This document shows positions 30,349 to 41,865 of a stretch of DNA of 64,000 nucleotides, in pieces. This DNA is from Pyropia yezoensis. Taxonomy: Eukaryota > Rhodophyta > Bangiophyceae > Bangiales > Bangiaceae. The notes beneath the pieces were generated by a model that had not been told where the DNA came from, did not search any database, and saw only the letters and a program-made list of their open reading frames with translations. Position 1 is the first letter of the stretch; each line of letters opens with the position of its first letter. The position numbers and the translations under genes were made by a program. The stretch covers positions 35,812,894 through 35,876,893 of the forward strand of contig CM020618.1 of the NCBI GenBank assembly GCA_009829735.1, read 5' to 3'.

Positions 30349-31549
30349 AAGAGGGACCCGAGCGGTCTGTACTGTAGGTGGGGGGGGGGGGGGGGGGGGG
30401 GGGGAGAGTATCATACAGTACGGCGGGGACAAGAGCTCCTGGTTTCCTACTTTCTTTTCTCTTGTTTCTTGCCGGCCGCCCCCGCCGTCGCGCTGCCTAC
30501 AAGAGTGGCGCGCGCGGCGGCGGCGGCGCGCCTGCCAATGTAGCCGGGGTGGGGGCACCCCCATGGCGCGTGGCTCCTATTCCTCCTCCCTGCGCCCCCC
30601 ATCCCGGCCGCCCCGGCGGCCCGGCTGGCCACTCGCCTGCGCGACCTCCTCCTGCTGCTGCCGGCGCAACAACAAGGCGGACGCCCCCCCCCCCCCCCCC
30701 AACAGATGTACTGTACAGAGGGAAAAGCACCCCGCCGGCAGCGGCCCCCCCTACAGGCACAAAAGAGGTTGTGCCAGCTCTCCCTCTTCCCCCCCTCCCT
30801 CAACATTCTGTCTGCATGTACAGTATCCATCCCACCCCCATGGCAGAGGGTGGCGAGGGGGGGGGGCGGGAGGATTGGCGGTGGCGGTGGCTGTGCCCGC
30901 GGTAGTGCTGGTGGCGGTGGCGGCGGCGGTGGCGGTGGCGGTGGCGGCGGCGGTGGCGGCGGCGGTGGCGGTGGCGGTGGCGGTGGCGGTGGCGGTGGCG
31001 GTGGCGGTGGCGGTGTCCGTGGCGGCCGCGGTGGCAGCGCGGCGCAGGAGGCGCCCGCGCGGGGGAGGCGCCGGATCACGGCCGCGCGGGCCGGCCGGAT
31101 CCGTTTCGCCGCCGCCGCCCGGCGCGCCCCCGCGCCGCCGCCCGCGCGCCGCCGCCGCCCCGCCGCCCGCTGCTGCGTCAACGGCGGCGACGCCACGCCC
31201 GTCTTTGGCCGCCGCCGCTGCGCCGCCGCCGCCACTGCCGCTGCCGCCCCGCTGTCGCCGCCGCCCCGCTGCCGCTGCCGCCCCTCTGTCGCCGCTGCGG
31301 TGGCAGCGCCGGCTGCCAGGCGGGCGGCGGGCGAGCCGTGTCCCGCCAGCCTCCGGGCCGTGTCGCCCGCGCCCGCCCCTCCGCGCTGCGCCCCCCGCTG
31401 CCCTCCTCCATCCCCCCCCCCCCCCCTCTACTGTCCTCCATTCCGCCCCCCTCCCGCCCCGCTCCCTTCCCCAAACCCCCCCCCCCCCCCCCCCCCCACG
31501 TACTCTCCTCCCCCCTCACCCCCGGCGGCGCGCCTGCTGGCCTGTGTCC
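30349..31549. other. Intergenic region with recurring TGTACTGTAC motif
   Basis: Between two plus-strand genes. Contains a long G run (30381-30403), a C run (30688-30700), the hexamer repeat GGTGGC expanded at about 30880-31015, and several copies of a TGTACTGTAC/TACAGTA motif at about 30367, 30413, 30707 and 30816. It probably includes the promoter and 5' UTR of the TFIIIC gene. Confidence 0.5.
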
Positions 31550-32223
31550 ATGGTGGCCCGGGACGCGGCTGCCGCCGCCGCCGCCGCCGCGGCGGGGTCG
31601 GTGGTGGAGGCGGCGGCGGCGGGGGCGGCGGCGGCCCGAGCCCGCGGGGGGGCGCCTCCCCCCGTGGCTCCGACGCCGGGGGGGGCGGCGGCGGTGGGGG
31701 CGGTGCCGACGGCGGCGTCGGTGGCGGCCACGACGGCGGCGGCAGCGCCGGCGGCTGCACGCGCCACCGTCGACGACGCGGCGGCGGCGGCGGCGGCAGC
31801 CGGCAGCGCGGCGGCCGCGGTGGCCGCGGGTGAGCACACCCCCGCTGCCGCCAGGGAACCCGCCCCCCCCCCAGCCCCCCCCGCTGCCGGCGGGTACCCC
31901 CCCCGGGCGGCGCTCGCGGCGCTCCCCCCCCTCACGCTGGTTGCATTCCCCGGCTACCTCCGCGCCGCGGGGGCGCCCGGCGGGGCGCTGTCCGCCCTCG
32001 GCGGGGACCCGGCGCTCGCCCCGGCCATTGCCGCCCCGCGGGCGGCGGTGCTGGGCCTCACCCTCCGGCCGGGCGCGTCGCCTGTGGCGTCCCTGCCGGG
32101 CGTGTGTGCGACGGGGCTGGTCATGGAGCTGGACGTAGGGGGGGAGGCGGCGGAGGAGGAGGGGGGGGAGGAGGCGGGAGGGGCGGGGGGAGCGGGAGAG
32201 GCTGGGGGGCTGGGGGAGGGGGA

Positions 32224-32273
<50 letters not shown>

Positions 32274-34936
32274 GGGGGGCCGTCCCCGGCGGTGGCCGCC
32301 TGGTCGGCGTCGTGAGCCACGCGCTGCGGTGGGGCGGCGGCCTCGCCGACTTTGCCTACATCCCGCCCGCCGACTGGGCGACGGCGGCGCCGCCGGTGCG
32401 GCCCGCCGCGGCGTCGGTCGAGGCGTGGGCGGCGCGGGCGCTCGCGTATGGGCGCCGGGGGGGGTTTCGCGCGGATGACGCCCACTACTACGGGCCCGCC
32501 GCGGGGGGGGGGTCCTCTGACGAGGAGGAGGGGGGAAGGCGCACCCCTGCTGCCGCCGCCACCGCCAGTGGCGACGGTGGCCGGGGCGGGGGGGGGGACG
32601 CCACGGCTGTGGCCGCTGCTGCCGGTGCCGGTGCCGGTACCGACGCCGGCGGCGGCGGCGGCGGTGCCCCGGCCAGTGGCGACGGCAACACCGCCACCGC
32701 CGCCGCCGCTGTCGACGTCCCTTTTGGTGCGGCTGCGGGGGCCCTCGGCGGCGGCGGCGGTGCCACCCGCGGCCATGGTAGTGGCGGTGGCAGTGGCGGC
32801 CGCGGCGGCGGCGGCGACGACAGTGACGGCGGCGGCTCGGCGTCGTGCGCGTCGTCCACGTCCGAGTCGGGCTCGTCGGCGGGCTCCCTCGGGTCGGGGA
32901 TGGCGTCGAGCGGGTCTGCGTCATCGGCGTCGCCGCCGCCGTCGCCACCGCCCGCCGCCGCCGTTGGGGGCCCGCCCGTGGCCTTCGGGGCGGCGATGGG
33001 GGGGGGCGCTGACCCCCGTCATGAGGACGGCGGTGACGGCGGTGGGAGTGGCAACGAGAACGGTGGTGGCGGCGGCGGCGGCGGCGGCGACGGCGGCGAC
33101 GGGGCGGGCGCCTCCCCTGCAGCGCCCGCGGCCAAGCGGCGGCGACCAAACGCGCCCGTGGCGGCGGCCGCCCTCCCCTCCCCCCCTGCTGGCGCCTCCC
33201 CCCCGCCCCCCACGGCGGCGGGGTCGGGACGCACCCCCCCGGGCGGGGCGGCGGCGCCCCCCCCCGGCTCCCCGGAGGACCCCGCCCCCGCCCCCCCGGC
33301 GCGGCCGCCGCCCCCCCCCCCAAACCCACAGCCGGGCCTCGCCGGCGGCCTCGCCGCCCTCCGCCCCCCCGCGTTTGCGCGCACACCCGGCGCACGCGGG
33401 GACTACTGGTTTGTCCAGTACCGGGGGCTCCGCCCCGGCGGCGGCGGGGGGGTGCGCGGCGCCGAGGGCAGCCCCGCGCCCCCGTCGCGGCATGTGGTGG
33501 CCCCTGCCGCTGCCGCAGCTGCCGCCGCCGCCGCCGCTGCCGCCGCCGCCGCCGCCATCGGCGGCGGCGACGCGGTAGGGGTGGGGCGGGAGGAGGCGCC
33601 CGCCTCCCCGCGGCCGGTGGGTGGCCCCGCCGACGCTGTCGCCTCTGCCGCCGCCGTCACCGCCGCCGCCGCCGTTACGGCGACGGCGGTGGAGGCGACG
33701 GGGGCGGCGGCCGCCGCCACGGACGCGGCCACGCGGGGCGCCGACGGCGCCGCGCCCGGCGCAGTCGCCGCCGCCGTGGACGCGGCGGTGGCGGCGGCGG
33801 CGGGACCGGCGGGCTGCAGCGGCGGCGGCGGCGGCGCGGGCACCACCCCCGCCGCCGCCACCGCCGCCGCCACGCCCCTGCCGGCCGCCCCCTCCACCTC
33901 TAAGAACCGCAAGGCGGTCGGCGGCGACCGCCGCTCCGACGCGTCGCGGCTGCTGGCGCTCCGTCACCGGGTGACGTCGTCGACCCCCCCCCCCCCCCCC
34001 CGCCCCCCCCCCCCCCGACGCGGGCGCGTTGCGGGTGCCCGCCGACGCGCACGCGCGGATCGTGGCGGCGTTTGCGGCGCGCCCAATGTACCTGCGGCGG
34101 GCACTGGAGGACGCGGTTGCCCCCTCGGACGTGCGGTACTTTAAGGAGCTCCTCCCCACCCTCGCCTACATGTACTCGCCCGGCTGCCCCGGCTACGCCG
34201 TCTACTCTGCCGCGTGGATCCGCTACGGCTACGACCCGATGAGCGAGCCCGCCTCGGCCATCTACACGGCCCTGGAGGTGCGCTTCACCGACGTCCTCGT
34301 CACCGCCGCGCTCGCCGCGCGGGCCGCCCGCGTGGCAGCAGCCGCCCCTGGCGGCGGTGGCGTCGAGCCGCCGGCCGTCCGCCACGCGCGGGGGCGGCTG
34401 GCGGACCTCCCCCTCCGCCGCAACACCTTTATCCAGCTCGCCGACGTGGCCGTGCCGGCGGTGGTCGCGGCGGTCGCCGCCGCCCCGCGGTCGGCGGCGT
34501 GGGATGACGCGGCCGGGTGGCTGCCGCCGGGCCTCGTCGCGGGGCTGGTCGCGCCCGTCAAGGCCGCCGCGCGCGCCTTCGCGGTGCGGGAGCTGGGCGT
34601 CCCCGCCGCGACGGCGCTGCTGTGTGCCCGCGGGCCGGCGGTGACGGTGAGTGAGGACGGAGTGGTGCGGCGGGTGCGGCCGCCCCGTGGGCGCGCCGCG
34701 CGCGGGGGGGGGGCGGGGGGGGGGGGAGGGGCGGAGGCCGCGGGGGGGGGGGCGCCGTCGGCGGCGCCGTCAGGGGTTGGGGCGGGGGGGGGCGCCCCGC
34801 CGCCGCCGCCGCTACCGCCGCCGTCCGGGTGGCCACCCGGACCGCACCCACCGCGACGGGCGGTGCGGGCGGCGGTGGCGGCGCCGCCGACGGCGGTGGC
34901 GATGGCGCCGACGCTGCCGCTCCCGATGACGTGACG

Positions 34937-34968
<32 letters not shown>

Positions 34969-35176
34969 CGGCGGGGCCGACGGGGCGGCCGACGTGCCCG
35001 GCGCATCGGGCGACGCGGGCGTCGACGGCGGCGGTGCCGGCGGCGGCGACGAAGGGCGGGAGGTGGACCTGGAGGACGTGGTCGGTGGGAGTTCGGTGGA
35101 GAGCTTTGACATCCTCGGCGAGGGCGACGCGGACGGGAGTGAGGAGGAGGAGGACAGTGGCTGGGATGAGCCGTAA
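31550..35176 (+). CDS. TFIIIC subunit 5 (tau95/GTF3C5) homologue, apparent frame breaks at homopolymers
   Basis: Begins MVARDAAAA at 31550. After an Ala-rich leader the N-terminal dimerisation motif of the family appears (LPPLTLVAFPGYLRA, then a GG-A-L pattern and TLRPGASPVASLPG, encoded about 31920-32100). It continues through GRLVGVVSHALRW into a very long Gly/Ala/Ser/Pro insert with acidic islands. The frame reaches a C run at about 33984-34017. One phase over, the conserved core follows: HARIVAAFAARPMYLRRALE, FKELLPTLAYMYSPGCPGY, AWIRYGYDPMSEPASAIY, matching the tau95 core WxxFGYDPR region. A second phase change in G runs at about 34710-34800 leads to an acidic tail (FDILGEGDADGSEEEEDSG) ending at 35176. 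TFIIIC binds A/B boxes of tRNA genes and recruits TFIIIB for RNA polymerase III. Identification rests on the two conserved blocks. The frame breaks are probably homopolymer-length errors. Confidence 0.78.
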
Positions 35177-35534
35177 GGGGGGGGGGGGGGGGGGGGGGGC
35201 AGGGGAGTGGGGGACGGACGCGACGGTGGCGTGAGGCTCGCGACGAGGATAGGGGGGAGGGGAGGGGGGTGGGGGGCGGGCAGCGGGGGGGGGGGGGGGG
35301 GGGGGAGGGGGGAGGCTGCGGGAGGAGCAAAGGGCAGGCAATCCCCCGTGACGGCGGCGTCGCCTCGCGGGGAACCACTGTGCCATGGCGGAGCAGAGCC
35401 CCGCGGGGGCGCCCACGCCCCCGCCCGGTGGCTCGCCGCCTCACGCCCCCCGTGCGCGGCGCACGCGCGCAGCGGCGCCACGCCGCCGGCCGCCGCCGAC
35501 ACGCCAACGGCCACTGCCGCGATGCCGCCGCCGC

Positions 35535-35566
<32 letters not shown>

Positions 35567-35802
35567 GCCGCGGCGGCACCGCCACCGCCGCGGCGCCGCC
35601 ACCGCGCGCGCCGCCGGCCGTCCCCACAAAAACCGCCAACAGACAACCTTTACCCCCCCACTCGCTCCCCTCCTTTGGCCCAACGACGCCACGACGTGCA
35701 CCGCTCCCGCTGCGGCCCCAACGCCCCCCCCCCCCCATTCTCTTCCCCCCCCCCCCCCCCCTCCCTACACCCCCCTCCTCCCCCCTCCTTCGCATCCATC
35801 CA

Positions 35803-36145
35803 TCACTCCTCCGAGTCATCCCCCTCCCCCCGCCCCCCCCCCGCTTCAACACCCGTGCCACCACCGGCGTGAGGGCCACGGTCAGCGGGAACCGCAGCGG
35901 GCTGCTCGCCTTGTGCGCCACGTAGGCGAGCGCGGCGGTGGAGAGCCCCGGGTCGAGGCGGCCCAGCGCCGCCGGCCGGCCGACGGGGGTGGCGGCCAGC
36001 GCGTCGCCGAGGCGGCCGACCAGCGCCGCCACGTCCACCCCATTCGCCACCGCCGCGTACCAGAGGCCAAACGACGCGGCCGCGAGGGTGAGGCTCGTCG
36101 CAATGTACGCGCCCCCATACTGGGCGACCAGCGCCTTGGCGTCCA

Positions 36146-36182
<37 letters not shown>

Positions 36183-36441
36183 ACCACCACCACCGCCGTC
36201 ACCGCCAGAAGGGGTGGGGGGTGGCGTCGTGTCGGGCGGCGTCGGTGGTGCCCGCGTCGGCGGCGACGGCGTGGCCATGGTCGTCGTCGTCGCCCCCGCC
36301 GGCGCGTGCCGGGCGGGCCGCCGCCCCGCCGGGAGCGCCGCGCCGGTGGTGACGCGCGCCGCCGCTGCAGGCACCGCCACCCGCCGGGGGGGGGGGGGCG
36401 ACGCGGGCGGTAGGGCAAACGGGGAGGAAGGCAGCCGCCAT
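35803..36441 (-). CDS. DUF1279/FAM210-type membrane protein, likely organelle-targeted
   Basis: Starts MAAAFLPVCPTARVAPPPP at 36441, a transit-peptide-like leader rich in Ala/Arg. An apparent shift at a G/C run (about 36382-36392) moves to the phase with the conserved domain, which follows a Gly run (36150-36195). The domain reads DAKALVAQYGGAYIATSLTL, FGLWYAAVANGVDVAALV, LAYVAHKASSPLRFPLTVAL and TPVVARVLKR. That is the DUF1279 signature: one hydrophobic helix, the GVD segment and the P-[VL]-R-F-P-L-T motif. The frame stays open into low complexity afterwards. A one-base difference in the G10 run at 35833-35842 would give an acidic end (DDSEE) and a stop at 35803, which is the end I annotate. 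Known relatives sit in mitochondrial or plastid membranes. Function here unknown. Confidence 0.72.
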
Positions 36442-37539
36442 GGTCAAGGGGAGGGGGGGGGGGGGGGGATGGAGGGAGATGGGCGCCGAGGCGGTGAGGC
36501 GGAAAGGGGGGCAGGGGGGAGTTGAAAGCGGATTGGAACCGGTGGGGGGGTGGGGATGGGCAGCAGGTCGGGGAAGAGGGTAGGGGAGGGGGGTGAAGCG
36601 GGTGGAGGGACGGGGCGGCGATGGGTGCCGCGTTGGCAAATGGCTGGCGGTGGTGGGGGGGAGCTCAAGTGACGAGCAGAGGCGCGCGGGAAGGCGGGTC
36701 GACTGCACCCGGTGCTGGAGCAGGCGCCGAGCGCGGTGGTGGTGGAGGCAGACGGCGCGTCGGATACCGCTACAAACGCCGGCGATTTCCCATCTGAGAG
36801 TGTCTGTCCATTTGTCTTTTCAATGCCACGTGTGCTTCGCTTAGGGAAATCTGGTACGCTCGAACCGATCGTGGGAGCCTCGGGTCCATACACCCGCCGC
36901 CGTGCGGCCGTGTCCGTCCATCACCGACACAGCGTCACGGTCCAGCGTCACCAGCGCCCCGTGAGTGGCGGCTGTCGCTGCGTCCTCCCCTCAGCAGCCC
37001 AAACCGCCACGGCACCACCGCGGGGGGGCGCGACTGCGTCACTTTAGGCGTAGCAGGGAGATAGGGGTAAGGGCCCGTGCTGCAGGGGGCGGACCCCGGC
37101 CGGGGTCCTACACCGCCGCCCGTTGCGGAAGGGCCGTTTCATCTGCTCTCCCAAGCAGCTGCGGCGGCTGACGCCGCAGGTGCCGGCCACCGTCGCCACC
37201 GCCGCCACGGCGGCCGCATCAGTGCTGGCGGCACTTGCCCCAGTCGTCACGGCAGCAGCGGCAGCAGCGGCCGAGCCGCCCATGAAGTGCCCGGCTCGAG
37301 TATTGACAGGCGCTTGTGGGCATTCGTGGGACCGCTTGACGAGAAGCGGGCGCGGTGAAGGAAGCGCCGGCGCACCGCTTGCCGAGCCCGCCTGATCAGA
37401 TGCGAGGCATGCAGTGGCCTGCAAAAGTGAACGACTTCGGATGAGAAGAGACACGGGGGAGTTTCGCAAGCTCACCTTCATTTGATACCACATAGCCACA
37501 AAGACGTAGCGTCAACGCGTGCACCGCGCGCATGAGAAA
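36442..37539. other. Intergenic, no supported gene
   Basis: Moderately GC-rich sequence left of the CACTA element. Frames of 70-150 codons exist on both strands without recognisable motifs. The last part is less GC-rich and may be the 3' or 5' region of an unseen gene. Confidence 0.4.
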
Positions 37540-37542
37540 ACG

Positions 37543-37572
37543 CCCTACAAGAAATATACCCGCGATATCGCG
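37543..37572 (+). repeat. Left terminal inverted repeat of the CACTA element
   Basis: Starts CCCTACAAGAAATATACC and ends in the self-complementary CGCGATATCGCG. It is a perfect inverse of 44076-44105 and is preceded by the ACG target duplicate. A related subterminal motif, AAAATCGCGGGTTCTTGCAA, follows at about 37584-37603. Confidence 0.97.
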
Positions 37573-37853
37573 TAAAACGCACGAAAATCGCGGGTTCTTG
37601 CAACCACCCCCACAGCACCCATGGCAGACTGGGCTGCGAGGGCCAATCCTTCCTCCCGTGTCATCGACTCGCAACGTCGCCTCGGGGGGACGACAGGTGG
37701 AGCCGAGGCGAGGAAATCGTGCACCCCTGATAATCAAACCGGACCGCGATAATTCGCGGGAGCCTCCCATGAGTTGTCATGAAAACGCGACACATTCTGA
37801 CGTTGATGCAGCTCCTTTCATCGTCCCGTTGCGCCCCGAGCGTCGGCGACGTC

Positions 37854-37859
37854 TATAAA
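37854..37859 (+). promoter_or_regulatory. TATA box of the transposase gene
   Basis: GACGTCTATAAAGTCGC lies about 385 bases upstream of the transposase ATG, within the left end of the element. It is the only clear TATA-like sequence in that interval. Confidence 0.45.
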
Positions 37860-38238
37860 GTCGCTGCGCCTGCCGTCGCAAGGCAGGCGACTGAGCGCAC
37901 TTCCATCTCGCACCCACGCCGTTGTGCCCGTCGGGCGTCACTGCGTTTTCGACCCCCCCACGCCCTGCCGGCCACTACCCAGGGATCTCCCGCTCCCACT
38001 CAACCCCCCCCCCCCCACCTTCTACCCCCGTCCGAGGGACCTCCCCCCCCTCCGGCCGTCGACCCCCCCCCCCCCCCCCCCCCCTGCCCAACCACCCCAT
38101 TCCCACCCCCCTCTCCCCTTCTTAGCAATCCCCCCCCTTCCTCTGCCCTTCCCCCTTCCTGACCTCCCCCCTCTTCATCCATCGCTGCTCCCCCCCCTTT
38201 TTTTTCTGCAGTGCACTTCCAGTCTGTACGAGCGCAAA

Positions 38239-41200
38239 ATGTCCTCAAATGACACGCGCTTGTGCGACTGTGACGCCTGCACCGCTGATGGAGAGGAACC
38301 TCCCAGTCGTGTATCGAAACGCACTTGGTTCCGTCATCAACGCCACAAGCGTCAGCGACTTTCTGGGGGGTGTGCCCCCAGCGGTGGCCCTGCCGATACC
38401 GCTGGGACAAGCCAGGAACCGGACGATGACCAGCCGTTGGGCAGTCCGGTGGGCGGCTCGCTAGGGGGGGGGGGGGGGGGGGGGGGGAGGCGGATGTCTC
38501 GCCAGGACCTGGGCGCACGGGGGCCGCTGCTCGCAGCGAGGATAGCCTTTTCCGTGCTGACCCGGACACTGGTGAGAACGACGACGAGAGCAGCGCAGTG
38601 AGCACAGACGTGGAGTCCCTCGACTCCACCGACGTCGCTCCCGCCGCGTTTGTTGTGGAGGAGGCTGATGAACCTGTGGCGGACGATGATGATCCTGTGG
38701 AGGACGACGCTGGTAATCCCGCAAACTTGATTGGGCCACCGGTCCCTGTCATTCAGGAAACTGTAAGCTGCAACGAAGTCCAGCTTCCTGTCGCTCAATT
38801 TGCGGACAAGGCAAGTGACCTGGCGCTCTTTACTTGCGCTGTCAACCACGGACTGACCGAGGCGGCCCTTGCGGACTTCCTAAAACTAAGCACCTGCCAA
38901 GCCCAATATCGAACCCCGTATATTATGGGGCAATTCATCGAGGCCAGCGTCAATGTGGAGACGCGCCAGGTGGACTGCTGTACGAAGGGCTGCGTCGCGT
39001 TTACGCATGAGAGGGCGGACTTTACGGCCTGCGATGCCTGTGGGTCCGACCGGTTCACACGCGCAGGCAAGCCCGCCAAGCAAATGACCTACTGGCCACT
39101 GACTGCGTGGCTAGTCAACATGCTCAGCGACCCGATTTCGGGGCCTAGTATGATGGCTGGCATGAAGGAAGCGCGCCTCTCGGCGTATCGGAACCTGGAC
39201 GGGAACCAGAGTGAAGGGCTTCACGACTGGTGCGACGGACGCATTTTCCTGAAGGCGGTTCGTCGGGGGCTGCTCGATGAGGACACCGACGTCGCCCTCA
39301 GCGTGTCAACTGATGGATTTGAGGCTTGGCGACAACGGGGCTTCCAGGGATGGCCAATCCTCGTGACCGTCCTTAACCTGCCGCCGAATGTGCGTGTGCG
39401 CAACATTTGCCAAATTGTTGTGGCAGTTACTCCCGGGCCGCGACAGCCTGTCGACCTGGAGTCGTTCTTGCACCCTCTGGCGGAGGAGCTGAACGATCTT
39501 GCCCACGGAATTCCGGACGTTTACGTCGCTGGCTCACCCAATCCGTGTACTTTGCGGGCCCACGTGATCCAATTCACCGCGGATATGTCGGCATTTGACA
39601 TTATGCTGAACACTACGGGAAGCAATGGGTACGCGCCTAACCGGGCTCGTGAGTTTCACGGGGTGCATCATGCGGCGAGCAACCACTACTACTTCCCGCC
39701 GAAGGACCCGGGGACTGGCGAGGTCCTGTTCGCAATCGACGGCTGCCCTGTACCTCGTCGCTCTGCCGCGAGTTTACAGCGGGACGCTGACGAGGTGGAG
39801 GAGGCCAGGGCAACCGGACGGACACTGGCTCATCAAAAAGCCTTGTCCAAGAGGTCGGGAGTCAAAGGACATTCGCTGTTCTTTGCCCCCTCCGGTGCAA
39901 TGCGAGAGGCGTACCCGCACTTAAAGCACCTGTGGAGCATCGGCCCTGCTGCCGCACCCTTCGACGTGATGCACCTGCTGATGCAAAACGTCGCCCCACT
40001 GCTGTGGAAGCTGTTTTCCGGAAAACTGCCAATTAATGGCACGGCGAATGAGGACTACGTTCTGTCCGCCGGAACCGTCGCCCTGATTGGCAGAGAAATG
40101 GTCGCGGCGCGGCGGACAGTTCCAATGGTGCAGGCCCGGTCGCTGAGAAATGTCGACATTCAATTCCGGTCATTTAAGGCAGTCGATTGGCTGTATTGGC
40201 TGGTTTGCACGGGCCCGGTCCAGCTGAATGGGCGAATTCCGGATTTGTACTACCAAATGTTCATCGCGCTGAGCAAGGCCTGCCGTGTTCTGTTCCGGCC
40301 TCGTGGCCTGACGGCGCCGGAGTTGACCACGGTGGAGGCTCGTCTGAAGCGCTTTGTGCGGATGTACTACACGGAGGTGTACCGCGGAACGTACGACCGC
40401 CTGCCCCTGTGCAGGAACGTGGTCGCAGCTGTCCTTGACATCATTACCAGCATGCGTCAGTGTGGCCCCGTTTGGGTGTCATGGCAGTTCCCCGCGGAGC
40501 GGAAAGTTGGTGAGCTGGGGACCCTCATTCACTCCCACTCGCACCCGAATGCAAACCTCACCGGGGCCCTGACGCGGCGCTGCCAAGCCGAGCTGGTGAC
40601 TTCTTTCGGTGAGACATTTTTGCCGAAAGAGTGGGCGGCAGCGACTGGTAACCGTGTACGACGCGACGCAGCGCCGCGGGGAAGCCTGCAGCTGCCAGCT
40701 GGCGAAGCTGGTAATGAATGGGGCTGGACGGTCTGTCTGCTGCCGCCTCGGTGCGCAGCGGCACCGCTTGCCGGTGCGGAACTAACGGCCATGAGAGCGG
40801 CGCTTGCGATCCAAGGAATCGCAAATTTGCCGTCTGCAATTTTGGCGATGAAGTACTTCCGGCTGAAATTGGTCAACGGATCAATGGCTGGTTCGAAGCC
40901 CGTCGGTTCGGACTCCGACAAGCACCGCCGCCGCAACTACCTGCTGCAAATTAATTCAACGGAAAAGAGAAGGCGGCGAGACGCGTAAGTCGTGGACGCA
41001 CCCGTCACAACGCACGGGGCGGTGCTCCACTATGCACTCGTACACGTCGATGGCCGACCGCTGGCGTTTGCGGACGTCTCTCGTGTGAAGTCTGCGAAGG
41101 ACCGGGACGGCCGTAGTGGCTACGCAGCGGAGCGGTTGGGCACTGATTGCTTTTTGAGTGCGGACGGGACTCGCTACTACGCTCCTGCGGGTGCAATGGA

Positions 41201-41279
41201 GGCAGTCGTGGGAACCCTGGAACGAGGGGGGGTCCACTATGTATTGTTTAATCGTGAGCAGTTCTCCGAGCAGCGGTAG
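38239..41279 (+). CDS. CACTA transposase (Tnp2-like), split by a G run and an in-frame TAA
   Basis: ATG at 38239 (MSSNDTRLCDCDACTADGEE) opens a short Cys motif and basic segment. The phase shifts across a 27-base G run (38463-38489) and then continues through an acidic linker into the main body. Signatures: the zinc cluster DCCTKGCVAFTHERADFTAC followed by DACGSDRF; the catalytic-core motif SVSTDGFEAWRQRGFQGWPI followed by LNLPPNVRVRN; EFHGVHHAASNHYYF; and APFDVMHLLMQN. These match the Tnp2/Transposase_21 type of DDE transposase. TAA at 40986-40988 sits in GACGCGTAAGTC, a perfect 5' splice-site consensus. After it the same phase continues for 96 codons with a conserved-looking C-terminal domain (LHYALVHVDGRPLAFADV, YVLFNREQFSEQR) to 41279. 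Splicing, read-through or a mutation could explain this. The enzyme binds the element ends and excises and reinserts it. Confidence 0.88.
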
Positions 41280-41865
41280 ACTTTTTTACTGCGGCGGGGA
41301 GAGGGGGGGAGGCTGCCTCTGCCGCGGACGGTTACGACCCTGACTGCCCCCCCGGGGGTGGCGGTGGCAGAGGTGGACGCTGATGGGGCGGGGGCGCTGC
41401 CCGCCGTACACGATGTGTGGGTGGGGGGAGGCGGGCACGTTGTTGGCGGTGCTTGTTAGGTCAGCATAACAGCGAAAATGATTATTAAGCGACTAGCAAC
41501 GGTATGAGCTTAAGACGGTCGTGGAACAATTACTTGCTTCTCAATGCCTACAGCGAAGGGCGTACTTGTGCGTCACGAAGGTTGTATTTTCCGATACAAA
41601 ATTCGTTTTCACAAGGGAGCTAATTGCACGGCGGTACGACATGCGTCAACGAGTGGCCGTCGTCGTCTGACGCGCAGGAACCGCCACCGTGTCGCCGACG
41701 ACGCGTCCGCTGCCACGCAACCTGCTCGCTTCCGTCCGCGGCTGCATTCTCTGCGCGCTGTCTCGCTCCCCTTTCTCCCCTCCGCACGATCGCCTCACCC
41801 TCCGCTGAGAGCCCCCTGTGGCCGTCACCTGTCGATTCTACCTGTCCGTGGCAGCGTCAGCAACC
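41280..41865 (+). other. Spacer between the two CACTA genes
   Basis: A G/C-rich part (41280-41450) is followed by an AT-richer part (41460-41640) and then the presumed promoter and leader of the second gene. Bases 41600-41640 resemble 52521-52561 (about 75% over 40 bp: TTCGTTTTCACAAGGGAGC against TTCGTTTCAACAAGAGAGC). No ORF of note. Confidence 0.45.

Noticed and set aside
30209-31549. Treating the whole 1311-codon frame from 30209 as one protein
   Set aside because: It overlaps the dehydratase 3' end and runs through G/C runs and GGTGGC repeats. The conserved TFIIIC start is the ATG at 31550.
36199-36893. Minus-strand ORFs upstream of the DUF1279 start
   Set aside because: They consist of Ser/Pro low complexity in phases other than the conserved domain, and probably represent the promoter and 5' UTR.
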